Part shown: one piece after another, positions 1-7,279 of the stretch | Numbering within the stretch: position 1 is the stretch's first letter | Layout of the letters: each line of letters opens with the position of its first letter | Source: JBBQBQ01 sp038317685 | Lineage (GTDB): Bacteria; Desulfobacterota; Desulfuromonadia; Desulfuromonadales; DDH964 | Assembly (NCBI GenBank): GCA_038317685.1 | Contig: JBBQBQ010000077.1 | Coordinates: 1 to 14,112, forward strand | DNA: 14,112 nucleotides | Reading direction: 5' to 3' | Notes under the pieces: model-generated | Database searches by the model: none | Told to the model about the DNA's origin: nothing | What the model saw: the letters and a program-made list of their open reading frames with translations, nothing else | Program-made: the position numbers and the translations under genes

Positions 1-46
1 GGATTCCCGCCGGAACAGTGGCCGCTTTCCCGTCGGAACGGTGGCC
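1..46. repeat. 23-bp tandem direct repeat, two full copies plus a degenerate third
   Basis: Positions 1-23 and 24-46 differ at four sites (G/C at the second base, A/T at the third, C/T near the middle and A/G before GTGGCC). The third copy, 47-66, keeps GGATTC and the CGGAA block but is shorter by one base before that block and diverges after it. The period and the CGGAA and GTGGCC blocks support a transposase-binding array rather than chance coding repetition. Confidence 0.75.
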
Positions 47-66
47 GGATTCAACCGGAATACGCA
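1..66. mobile_element. Terminal repeat region of a probable IS21-family insertion sequence (element continues off left edge)
   Basis: Two 23-bp units (1-23 and 24-46) and a partial third (47-66) follow each other without a gap. Each has the pattern GGATT/GCTTT, then CCCG(C/T)CGGAA, then C(A/G)GTGGCC; the third starts GGATTCAACCGGAAT and ends in CA at 65-66. Multiple internal repeats of about 20 bp with CGGAA and GTGGCC blocks, and a 5'-TG...CA-3' terminus, are typical of IS21-family (istA/istB) ends. No transposase is visible because the element would lie left of the window. The family assignment comes from recalled pattern, not from a search. The host gene resumes at about 67. Confidence 0.6.
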
Positions 67-1195
67 CGTAGCGCTCTCGTAGCGCGTCGAGGGTCTCCTG
101 CAGGGCTTGCTGGCGGGGCTCCAGTGCGGCGTCGTCGGGGAAGAGGTCGAGGGGCGGCCCGGCGGCGACGAGGGCGGCGCACCGCAACTGCAGCCCGCGG
201 ACCCGCACCCGGCGCCGGCAGGCCTGATGGAAGAGTTTCTCGGCGGCGGCGTAGAGGAGGAGATCGTGACTGCGGGGGGGAGAAAGGACGGCGCTGCGCT
301 CCGCGACGACGCCGTCGGCGTAGCGGACAGCCAGGGTAAGTCGTTCCGTCTCCCGGCCGAGGCGGCGCAGGCGCAGGCCGCACTCCTCCACCAGCCGGCA
401 GAGTTCCGCCAACAGGACCGCGTCGTTGTTCTCCGTCTGGGCCAGCAGCCCCTCGGCGCTCACCTCCGGGGCGCGGCGCTGCGGCCGCACCGGAGCAAAG
501 TCGATGCCACGGGCGCGCTGCAGCAAAAGCGCTGCGAAGGGGCCGAAGAGGAGACGCAGCTGCGCCTCGGAGAGGACGGCAAGCTCTCGCACCCGGCGCA
601 GGTTGAGATCGCGCAGGAGCAAGGCCTGACGCGCCGCGCCGATGCCGGGGAGGACCGCTACCGGCAGCGGCGCAATGAAGTCCGCTTCGCTGCCGCGCAG
701 CACGTCGCAGACTCCGGGGCGCTCCAGACAGCCGGCGGCGATACGCGCCACCAGCTTGTTGCCGGCCACACCGACACTCCCCGCCAGCCGCAACCGGGCG
801 GCGAGGTCCCGCTCCAGCCGGGTGGCGGCGTCCCGCCCGGCGCCGAGGAGGCGGCGGCAGCCGGTCAGATCGAGGAAGATTTCCCCCGGTGCGGCCGGCT
901 CGGCGAGGGGGCTGTAGTCGCCGACCAGCTCCAGCAGCGCCCGGCTGCCGCGGGCCAGCAACGGCGGGTCGGGGGGGCGCAGCAGCAGCGACGGGCAGAA
1001 GCGCAGGGCGCGCTGGACCGGCATCCCCGGCCAGAGCCCCGCGTCCCGGGCTTCCGCCGAGACGCACTGCAGCTGCGCCCGCTCCGAATGGACCGCCGCG
1101 ATCGCCACCGGCCGACCGCGCAGTTGTGGGTCGACGACCCGTTCCAGGGCGATGGCGAAGGCCGGAATCGTCAGCTGCAGAATGTCCCGTTCCAT
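1..1195 (-). CDS. imuB: ImuB-like (catalytically substituted) Y-family DNA polymerase, 3' end interrupted by IS-like sequence, partial
   Basis: This is the second gene of the lexA operon. The ATG at 1195 lies 2 nt after the lexA TGA, so translation is probably coupled. The frame is open to the window edge (398 codons), but codons after about 376 are IS-like repeats. The N-terminal palm/fingers region aligns by eye with DinB/UmuC proteins: ALERVVDPQLRGRPVAI, VSAEARDAG, MPVQRALRFCP and the FLDLTG block around residues 107-112. The two catalytic acid sites are altered. The usual DMD near residue 9 is T9-I-P11, and the usual DE pair is G104-E105. Loss of these acids is the hallmark of ImuB, a non-catalytic partner of DnaE2 and ImuA in SOS mutagenesis. 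The host sequence stops at ALRERY, where such proteins usually end within a few to some tens of residues, so only the extreme C-terminus (often the clamp- or partner-binding tail) is lost. No imuA or dnaE2 is visible; they may lie beyond the IS. An uncharacterised DinB-like paralogue is the alternative. Confidence 0.8.
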   Translation of the reverse strand, partial: MERDILQLTIPAFAIALERVVDPQLRGRPVAIAAVHSERAQLQCVSAEARDAGLWPGMPVQRALRFCPSLLLRPPDPPLLARGSRALLELVGDYSPLAEPAAPGEIFLDLTGCRRLLGAGRDAATRLERDLAARLRLAGSVGVAGNKLVARIAAGCLERPGVCDVLRGSEADFIAPLPVAVLPGIGAARQALLLRDLNLRRVRELAVLSEAQLRLLFGPFAALLLQRARGIDFAPVRPQRRAPEVSAEGLLAQTENNDAVLLAELCRLVEECGLRLRRLGRETERLTLAVRYADGVVAERSAVLSPPRSHDLLLYAAAEKLFHQACRRRVRVRGLQLRCAALVAAGPPLDLFPDDAALEPRQQALQETLDALRERYVRIPVESGHRSDGKAATVPAGI

Positions 1196-1197
1196 CT

Positions 1198-1803
1198 TCA
1201 GCGGCAGTGGCGGATGACGCCGACCACCACCCCTTCGATGCGGAAGTCCTCGCTGCCGTCGAGTAGGATCGGCTGCAGCGCCGGGTTGGCGGGGTGGAGT
1301 TCGATCGTTTGGCCCCGGCGGTAGAAGCGCTTGACGGTCGCCGCGCCGTCGATCAAAGCGACGACCGTCTGGCCGTTCTCGGCATGCTCCTGTTTGCGGA
1401 CCACCACGTAATCGCCGTCGAGGATACCGTCGCCGATCATCGAGTCCCCCGCCACCCGCAGCACGAAATTCTCGCCGGCGCCGACCATCGACGGCGGTAC
1501 CTCGATGCTGTCGGCGGTGGTGATCGCTTCGATCGGTCTGCCGGCGGCGACCCGGCCGGCGAGGGGGAGTTCGATCGCCCCCACCGCCGCGGGGCGGCGC
1601 AGACGCAGGCCGCGGCGGGCGTTCCATGGGCGGTCGAGGAGCCCCTCCCGTTCGAGGCGGACCAGGTAGTTCTGCACCGTGCCGAGGGAGGAGAAGCCGA
1701 AAGCCCGGGCGATCTCCTGCTGGGACGGGGGAACGCCCTGCGCGGCGGTCTGGGCGGCGATGAAGTCGAGGATCTGCTGCTGCTTGGGGGTAAGGGGACT
1801 CAT
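1198..1803 (-). CDS. lexA: LexA repressor (SOS regulator, S24 self-cleaving)
   Basis: 201 aa, the usual LexA length. Residues 1-65 form the winged-helix DNA-binding domain (TPKQQQILDFI; recognition segment PPSQQEIARAFGFSS; GTVQNYLVRLEREG). Residues about 75-201 form the S24 latent protease: the Ala82-Gly83 scissile bond in LPLAGRVAAG, nucleophile Ser121 in AGDSM, general-base Lys158 in ATVKRF. RecA-ssDNA filaments would trigger self-cleavage and derepress the operon. The start is chosen for AGGAGG five bases upstream of ATG 1803. A longer reading beginning at 1845 would start inside the promoter and is rejected. The downstream neighbour is an ImuB-like gene, as in LexA-ImuA-ImuB-DnaE2 mutagenesis cassettes, so this may be a cassette-specific second LexA rather than the only one in the cell. 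It is divergent from a Nudix gene. Confidence 0.95.
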   Translation of the reverse strand: MSPLTPKQQQILDFIAAQTAAQGVPPSQQEIARAFGFSSLGTVQNYLVRLEREGLLDRPWNARRGLRLRRPAAVGAIELPLAGRVAAGRPIEAITTADSIEVPPSMVGAGENFVLRVAGDSMIGDGILDGDYVVVRKQEHAENGQTVVALIDGAATVKRFYRRGQTIELHPANPALQPILLDGSEDFRIEGVVVGVIRHCR

Positions 1804-1827
1804 GGCGACCTCCTGGGGACTGGGGTC

Positions 1828-1856
1828 AGCATATGCGTAAGTCATGCGTAAGTCAA
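1828..1856 (-). promoter_or_regulatory. lexA-imuB sigma70-type promoter
   Basis: On the minus strand TTGACT (1856-1851), a 17-nt spacer and TATGCT (1833-1828) give near-consensus -35 and -10 boxes at ideal spacing. They lie 25 nt upstream of the lexA ATG, leaving a leader of about 18 nt that contains the AGGAGG ribosome-binding site. Confidence 0.7.
1834..1855. promoter_or_regulatory. Perfect 11-bp tandem direct repeat in the lexA promoter, candidate LexA operator
   Basis: TGCGTAAGTCA occurs twice head to tail (1834-1844 and 1845-1855); on the lexA coding strand the unit is TGACTTACGCA. The pair fills the spacer between -35 and -10 and overlaps the -35 box, so a bound protein would block RNA polymerase. 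LexA is normally autoregulated, and operators in some proteobacteria are direct repeats (alphaproteobacterial GTTC-N7-GTTC). The palindromic GGTT-N2-C-N4-G-N3-ACC box that I recall for Geobacter was not found here. Assignment to LexA is inference. Confidence 0.55.
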
Positions 1857-1892
1857 GAGGGTGCAGCGGTGCTCCGGCGATGGGCGGTTTCG

Positions 1893-1901
1893 TGCTAGAC
1901 T
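1893..1901 (+). promoter_or_regulatory. Possible extended -10 promoter for the Nudix gene
   Basis: TGC followed by TAGACT forms an extended -10 element 49 nt upstream of the Nudix ATG. No good -35 box is present at 16-18 nt, so this is only a candidate. Confidence 0.3.
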
Positions 1902-1950
1902 GTCGCCGCGAGGACGGCAAAGCGCACCTAAGGAAGGGATAAACGAGGGA

Positions 1951-2541
1951 ATGGCTGGGAATCGGACCGAGATCTTCGAGATTGTCGACGACGCCGACCG
2001 GGTGATCGGTACGGCGCCGCGCCGCGCCTGCCACGGCGACCCGACGCTGGTCCATCGGGTGGCCCACGTGCTGCTCTTCAACGGCGCCGGAGAGCTGCTG
2101 CTGCAGAAGCGTTCGGCGTACAAGGACATCCAGCCGGGAAAGTGGGACACCAGCGTCGGCGGGCATCTCGACCCCGGTGAGGATTACCGGCAGGCGGCTT
2201 TGCGGGAGATGGCCGAGGAACTCGGGGTGGTGGAGGTGCCGCTGACCTTCCTCTACCGCTCGCGAATCCGCAACCAAATCGAGTCGGAGAACGTCGCCAC
2301 CTTCCTGACGCGCTACGATGGGGAGATTCGCTTTCCTCCGGAGGAGATCGAAGCGGTCCGTTTCTGGAGGACAGCGGAGATCGAGAAGGCTCTGGGGACG
2401 GGACTCTTCACGCCGAATTTCGAGGAGGAATGGCGGCTGTGGCAGGACTGGAACCGGCGTTATCCGGCCGCCGGGGGGGGACGGATCGCCTTCTGCGCCG
2501 GCGATATCTTCCCCGACCTGCTGGCCGGGGAGAAGGATTAA
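1951..2541 (+). CDS. Nudix hydrolase (YfcD / IPP-isomerase-like subgroup)
   Basis: 196 aa, a cytosolic Mg-dependent hydrolase that cleaves a nucleoside diphosphate linked to another group. The full Nudix box GX5EX7REUXEEXGU is present at residues 71-93: G71, E77, then REMAEELGV 85-93, with metal-binding Glu at 86, 89 and 90. The N-terminal segment (EIFEIVDDADRVIGTAPRRACH...HRVAHVLLFN) and LLLQKRS...QPGKWDTSVGGH are typical of the YfcD/IDI-like subgroup, whose substrates are mostly unknown. ATG 1951 follows a GAGGGA stretch and an AAGGAAGGG stretch further upstream, so the exact start is less certain than the frame. The gene diverges from lexA and is convergent with the kinase gene nine bases downstream. 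Nothing in the sequence fixes the substrate. Confidence 0.9.
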   Translation: MAGNRTEIFEIVDDADRVIGTAPRRACHGDPTLVHRVAHVLLFNGAGELLLQKRSAYKDIQPGKWDTSVGGHLDPGEDYRQAALREMAEELGVVEVPLTFLYRSRIRNQIESENVATFLTRYDGEIRFPPEEIEAVRFWRTAEIEKALGTGLFTPNFEEEWRLWQDWNRRYPAAGGGRIAFCAGDIFPDLLAGEKD

Positions 2542-2550
2542 AGGCGGCGC

Positions 2551-4218
2551 TTACTCGGCGAGGGGGATGGTGAATTGGAAGCGGCTGCCGACCCCGTCGG
2601 CGACGGGGCTTTCGACCCAGATTTCACCGCCGTGGAGGGTCACGATCTCCCGGCAGATCGCCAGACCGAGGCCGGTCCCCTTGCGAAAGAGGTCGCGGTT
2701 TGGCAACTGCTGAAAACGGCCGAAAAGGATTCCCTGCAGCTCCGGCGGGATGCCGCTGCCGGTATCGGTGACGCAGACCTGCAGGCAATCCTTGAGGAGC
2801 CGGGTCGGGCAGACTGCGGGTTGTTCGGCGCTGAGGGTCACCGTCCCTCCCTCGGGCGTGAACTTGATGGCGTTGCTCAGCAGGTTGGTCAGGACCCGCG
2901 CCAGCTGTTTGGCGTCGGCGAGAAGGTAGGGGAGGTCGTCGGCCAGCTCGATGCGGGGCGTAATCGATTTTTCCGCGAAGAGCGGCGCCAGGTCGGCGAC
3001 GCTCCGTTCCAACAGCGGGCGCAGCAGCACGGGGGAAGGATGAATCCTGAGCTTCCCTGCCTCCAGTTTCGACAGCTCGAGGATGTCTTCGATGAGGCTC
3101 AGCAGACAATCGCAACCGTTCTCGACATTGTCCAGGGCGCCGCGCTGGTCGGGATTGACGCTGCCGTAGACCCCCTCGGCCAGGACATTGGTGAAGCCGC
3201 GGATGCTGGTCAGCGGCGCCCGCAGGTCGTGGACCAGCATCGAAACGAAATCGGCCTTAACCTGTTCGATCTCCTTGATCTTGTGCTGGTAGCGGGCGAC
3301 GATGAGGAAACGGTCGGCGACGATGTCGAGGGCATGGCGGGTCCCGTCGCTGAGCTGGTCATCGCCGCTGTGGAAGAGGACCAGTTGTGCCAGCAGTTCC
3401 CCCCGGTCGGTGATCGGTCGGCTGTACAGGATCCGGGGCGGGACCGGCTGGGTAGCGCTGTCGAAATGTTCGGCCCCGATCAGGAATTGGCGGATTTGGG
3501 TCTGATGGTGGGACTTGAGGCCGGCGGCGTTGGAGACCTGGCGCCGGATCTCGGCCAGGGTGGTCTCGTCGGTCCCCTCGCAAAGGTCGAGGGCGAGGAG
3601 GTACTTGTCCCGACCATCTCCGATCAACAGCGCGGCCATGCTGTAACGGCAGATGACGGCGAGGAACCGCAGGAATTCCCGGACCAGTTGTTCGCTGTCG
3701 TGGGCCAGGCCGGTTAATTTGAGAATTTCGTTGGAGATGGTCGATTCATAGAGGAGCCGATCGAGGGTTGCCGTCACCCGCATCTGGATGTCCTCGTGAC
3801 GGACCGCGCCGGCGCCGCCGGAGCGAGGCTGTCCCTCCGGCCGGGAGTCGAGTGCCAACTCCCGGACACTCGCCAGAATTGGGCCGAGGTCGGCGGTCTT
3901 CTCCAGATAGCGGTCGGCGCCGGCCTTTTCCCCCCAGAAACGGTCGTGGCGCTCCCGCAAGTTGGTCAGGAGGATCACCGGGAGATGAGCGGTGTGGGGG
4001 TCGTCCTTGAGGAGTCGGCAGAGGTGGTAGCCGTTCAACTCCGGCATCATGACGTCGGAGAGGACCAGCGCCGGCGGGGACTGATAGACCCGGGTGATCG
4101 CCTCCATGCCATTGGCCGCAGTCTCGACGGAGAAGCCGTCCGCTTCCAGGGCGTCTTTGAGCACCGCAAGCTGGGTCTGACTGTCGTCGACGACCAGAAT
4201 CGATCGGCCTTTCCCCAT
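2551..4218 (-). CDS. Receiver-first sensor histidine kinase (REC - GAF-like - HisKA - HATPase)
   Basis: 555 aa, with no signal peptide or membrane segment, so it is a cytosolic signalling kinase. A receiver domain covers residues 5-120: acidic pair D11-D12, phospho-acceptor D55 in SDVMMP, T85 and K107. Residues about 140-310 form a poorly conserved sensor region, perhaps GAF-like, ending in a short helix (QHKIKEIEQVKADF). The dimerisation and phosphotransfer domain has H330 in VHDLRAP. The ATPase domain has N445/N449, DTGSGI 485-490 and GTGLGL 514-519. All catalytic motifs are intact. ATG 4218 is chosen because GGAGG lies five bases upstream; the in-frame ATG 12 nt upstream and the start further upstream have no comparable site. 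No response regulator or output gene is adjacent, so the partner is unknown. The receiver probably gates the kinase or takes phosphate from another kinase. It converges tightly on the Nudix gene. Confidence 0.9.
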   Translation of the reverse strand: MGKGRSILVVDDSQTQLAVLKDALEADGFSVETAANGMEAITRVYQSPPALVLSDVMMPELNGYHLCRLLKDDPHTAHLPVILLTNLRERHDRFWGEKAGADRYLEKTADLGPILASVRELALDSRPEGQPRSGGAGAVRHEDIQMRVTATLDRLLYESTISNEILKLTGLAHDSEQLVREFLRFLAVICRYSMAALLIGDGRDKYLLALDLCEGTDETTLAEIRRQVSNAAGLKSHHQTQIRQFLIGAEHFDSATQPVPPRILYSRPITDRGELLAQLVLFHSGDDQLSDGTRHALDIVADRFLIVARYQHKIKEIEQVKADFVSMLVHDLRAPLTSIRGFTNVLAEGVYGSVNPDQRGALDNVENGCDCLLSLIEDILELSKLEAGKLRIHPSPVLLRPLLERSVADLAPLFAEKSITPRIELADDLPYLLADAKQLARVLTNLLSNAIKFTPEGGTVTLSAEQPAVCPTRLLKDCLQVCVTDTGSGIPPELQGILFGRFQQLPNRDLFRKGTGLGLAICREIVTLHGGEIWVESPVADGVGSRFQFTIPLAE

Positions 4219-4293
4219 AACTCCCTCCATCGGTCCGCCGGGGTCGAAAGTTGTGATCACCCGGTCCTTGCCCGGCAGGCAAGGTGAGAAAAG

Positions 4294-4323
4294 ACTCTAA
4301 AGAATTTCCAGTGCTTTCGTCAA
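4294..4323 (-). promoter_or_regulatory. Possible sigma70 promoter for the receiver-kinase gene
   Basis: TTGACG (4323-4318), an 18-nt spacer and TAGAGT (4299-4294) on the minus strand, 76 nt upstream of the chosen ATG. The -35 box matches consensus at 5 of 6 bases and the -10 box at 4 of 6. Confidence 0.35.
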
Positions 4324-4478
4324 GATAAGGATTGCCCGCGGGACCGGTGGTGATTTTTTCGGCAACTTCCTGTCCGGGTGCTGAAAAGATCGGCAATGGG
4401 CCGGGGAGTGGCCCGCCAGAAATCCTTTTTGGGTTGTGAATCTGTAGAAATTAAAGGTAGTTGGAACATTATTAAGGA

Positions 4479-4498
4479 GCTTGCCGGTTTGGGCAAGC
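4479..4498. repeat. Perfect 7-bp hairpin overlapping the glnB -24 element
   Basis: GCTTGCC (4479-4485) and GGCAAGC (4492-4498) are exact inverted repeats around a six-base centre GGTTTG. The right arm contains the -24 GG of the sigma54-type promoter, so a protein binding this dyad would compete with, or position, the polymerase. Confidence 0.55.
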
Positions 4499-4506
4499 AA
4501 TTTGCT
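4491..4506 (+). promoter_or_regulatory. Sigma54 (RpoN) -24/-12 promoter for glnB-glnA
   Basis: GGGCAAGCAATTTGCT matches the TGGCACG-N4-TTGCW consensus at all but two fixed positions. The invariant GG is at 4492-4493 and the invariant GC at 4504-4505, with exact 11-base spacing. It lies about 110 nt upstream of glnB, giving a leader of about 98 nt. Sigma54 control of PII/glutamine synthetase genes under nitrogen limitation is well established in proteobacteria. Confidence 0.65.
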
Positions 4507-4535
4507 TTTATCTGCTGCGAGAAGGCAAATGATGG

Positions 4536-4564
4536 TTGCCTGGTCCCCTTCAGGCGGCTATACT
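4536..4564 (+). promoter_or_regulatory. Possible second (sigma70) promoter for glnB
   Basis: TTGCCT (4536-4541), a 17-nt spacer and TATACT (4559-4564), with a predicted start near 4571. Together with the upstream sigma54 element this would give basal plus nitrogen-responsive expression, a common arrangement for gln genes. The same bases also form part of leader inverted repeats. Confidence 0.4.
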
Positions 4565-4613
4565 TTGCCTCCGTTATCCCAGATCACAAATCCATGCCGG
4601 GGAGGTATCTGCC

Positions 4614-4952
4614 ATGAGGAAAGTCGAGGCGATCATTAAACCCTTTAAACTCGACGAGGTCAAGGAAGCCCTGAACGAGATCGGTATTCAGGGGATCACC
4701 GTCAGCGAGGTGAAGGGTTTCGGCCGCCAGAAGGGCCATACGGAACTCTATCGCGGCGCCGAATATGTGGTCGATTTCATCCCCAAGATCAAGATGGAGA
4801 TCATCGTCCGTGACGACATGGTCGCCAAGGTCGTGGAGACGATCGCCGAAGCCGCCCGGACCGGACGCATCGGCGACGGCAAGATCTTTGTCACGCCGGT
4901 CGATGAAGTGGTGCGGATCCGCACCGGCGAGCGCGGCGACGACGCTCTCTGA
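4614..4952 (+). CDS. glnB: Nitrogen regulatory protein P-II
   Basis: 112 aa, the canonical PII length. The trimeric PII protein senses ATP/ADP and 2-oxoglutarate and relays nitrogen status to glutamine synthetase adenylylation and other targets. The PII core opens with MRKVEAIIKPFKLDEVKEAL. The T-loop (about 37-55) carries the uridylylation residue Tyr51 in RGAEYVVDF, preceded by GFGRQKGHTELY. The C-terminal signature TGRIGDGKIFVTPVDEVVRI and RTGE follow. ATG 4614 has GGGGAGG eight to nine bases upstream; upstream extension lacks PII homology. glnA follows 70 nt downstream on the same strand, so the two are probably one operon. GlnB is preferred over GlnK because of the glnA neighbour and absence of amtB. 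Confidence 0.96.
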   Translation: MRKVEAIIKPFKLDEVKEALNEIGIQGITVSEVKGFGRQKGHTELYRGAEYVVDFIPKIKMEIIVRDDMVAKVVETIAEAARTGRIGDGKIFVTPVDEVVRIRTGERGDDAL

Positions 4953-4967
4953 GATCTTCTGAAGATC
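4953..4967. repeat. Perfect palindrome in the glnB-glnA spacer
   Basis: GATCTTC, one T, then GAAGATC, directly after the glnB stop codon. No T-tract follows. It could be a transcript-processing or stability hairpin that alters glnB:glnA stoichiometry, or chance. Confidence 0.5.
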
Positions 4968-5022
4968 GCCCCAGGGTTGTCCCGGGAGGGGACGCATACT
5001 AACTTTTCAAAGGAGTAAACGC

Positions 5023-6432
<1,410 letters not shown>

Positions 6433-6457
6433 TTTCAGGCCGTCGGTATGAAAACCA

Positions 6458-6487
6458 AAAAGCCCCCGGATCACTCCGGGGGCTTTT
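6458..6487 (+). terminator. Rho-independent terminator after glnA
   Basis: AAAAGCCCCCGGA (6458-6470), loop TCAC, TCCGGGGGCTTTT (6475-6487): a perfect 13-bp stem with its own A/T flanks. It can act in both directions, but only the glnB-glnA transcript reaches it. Confidence 0.93.
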
Positions 6488-6614
6488 GGGTTGGAGAGCC
6501 CTTGCCGGGACCGGAAAAGGAGCCACAACCTGCGGCATTTGTGGTAAACCATAAGCCGACCGCCGTTTGAGTTTTCGCCCCGAATCACCGGAACCGCCAG
6601 AGGAAGGAATTGAT

Positions 6615-7256
6615 ATGAAGACACTGGTATTTTGCGGAGTCATCTGGATGGCCATGGCCCTGTCTCCAGCCCGGTCCATGGCAGCCGGGTTCGGGTTTTA
6701 CCTGGACGGAGGGATTGGGTCGGGGCAGGTCGAATGGGACAGCGATGTCGATTCTTTCGATGTGGATGCCTCTTCCTGGGGGGGCGGTTTTGTGCTGGAC
6801 ACGTCACCGGGGGACGAAAAGACTTTCAATTACCGTCTGCTGGTCGGCGTGGAACGGCAGGACCTGGAGGATGACCACGGGATCACCATGAAAATGGTCG
6901 GCCTGTCGGTGGAAAACGTCTTTGGCTTTGCTCTGGTCAAAACGCCGGAATTCAGGTGGTGGGCAGGTCCCTTGGTCCGGATCGGTTTCTATCACGGCGA
7001 GACCGACACCGACCATTTGTCTTCGGGGGTGATCAAATCCGAGGCTGACCTGCTGGAATTGGGGGTTGGCGCGGTCACCGGCATCAACTTCAAGCTCGGA
7101 AACGTCCACCTCGCCCCCTCCCTCGGCGTCCGGTTCATCGGTGCCGGCGGCAGTGGAACCCGGACCTATAGTTCCTCCTTCGGGCGCTACCACGAGGATG
7201 ATGATCTCTCTGCAAGAGCCACGATCGGTTTTGCCAACCTGGCTCTGCTGTTTTAG
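6615..7256 (+). CDS. Predicted secreted outer-membrane beta-barrel protein, unknown function
   Basis: 213 aa. I do not recognise a named family. Residues 1-24 look like a Sec signal peptide: Lys2, then a hydrophobic stretch (LVFCGVIWMAMAL) and SMAA before GFGFYLDGG. The mature part alternates aromatic, glycine and polar residues (FGFYLDGGIG, FRWWAGPLVRIGFYHGE, LLELGVGAVTGINFKLGNVHLAPSLGVRFIGAGG) and ends in ...ANLALLF. A C-terminal phenylalanine after an alternating strand is the usual outer-membrane insertion signal. The size would suit an 8-10-stranded barrel. ATG 6615 has AGGAAGG seven bases upstream. The SDR gene starts 23 nt after the stop, so the two may be co-transcribed, but their functions are not obviously linked. 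Possible roles are a small porin, an adhesin-like barrel or an OmpW/OprF-like protein; none is proven. Confidence 0.8.
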   Translation: MKTLVFCGVIWMAMALSPARSMAAGFGFYLDGGIGSGQVEWDSDVDSFDVDASSWGGGFVLDTSPGDEKTFNYRLLVGVERQDLEDDHGITMKMVGLSVENVFGFALVKTPEFRWWAGPLVRIGFYHGETDTDHLSSGVIKSEADLLELGVGAVTGINFKLGNVHLAPSLGVRFIGAGGSGTRTYSSSFGRYHEDDDLSARATIGFANLALLF

Positions 7257-7279
7257 GCACTCAGGAAAATCTAAAAGCC

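Larger units (their letters stand above)
4219..4613. other. 395-bp divergent intergenic region between the kinase and glnB
   Basis: Less GC-rich than the flanking genes. It holds the kinase promoter candidate on its left side, a sigma54-type and a sigma70-type promoter for glnB on its right, and several short inverted repeats. Between about 4324 and 4470 nothing recognisable was seen. A classic NtrC site (TGCACC-N5-GGTGCA) was looked for and not found. Confidence 0.8.

Noticed and set aside
67..90. CGTAGCGC direct repeat beside the IS-like end as a target-site duplication
   Set aside because: Both copies lie on the host side within ordinary codons; a target duplication needs one copy on each side of the element, and the other side is outside the window.
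51..1324. Long open frames on both strands (51-1067 minus, 107-1324 plus) over the ImuB-like gene
   Set aside because: The Arg/Pro/Ala/Gly-rich products are low-complexity shadows; the frame starting at ATG 1195 shows clear Y-family motifs.
1804..2277. N-terminal extension of LexA on the minus strand
   Set aside because: It would read through the promoter and antisense to the Nudix gene; AGGAGG and homology fix the start at 1803.
2575..3717. 380-codon plus-strand frame over the kinase gene
   Set aside because: It is antisense to the HisKA/HATPase motifs and has no ribosome-binding site or domain.
4970..4990. GC-rich inverted segment in the glnB-glnA spacer as a terminator
   Set aside because: Only three contiguous pairs with bulges and no T-tract; glnA must be read through from glnB.
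6433..6614. Promoter for the beta-barrel gene after the glnA terminator
   Set aside because: A new promoter is expected there, but no -35/-10 pair of acceptable quality or spacing was found, so none is annotated.
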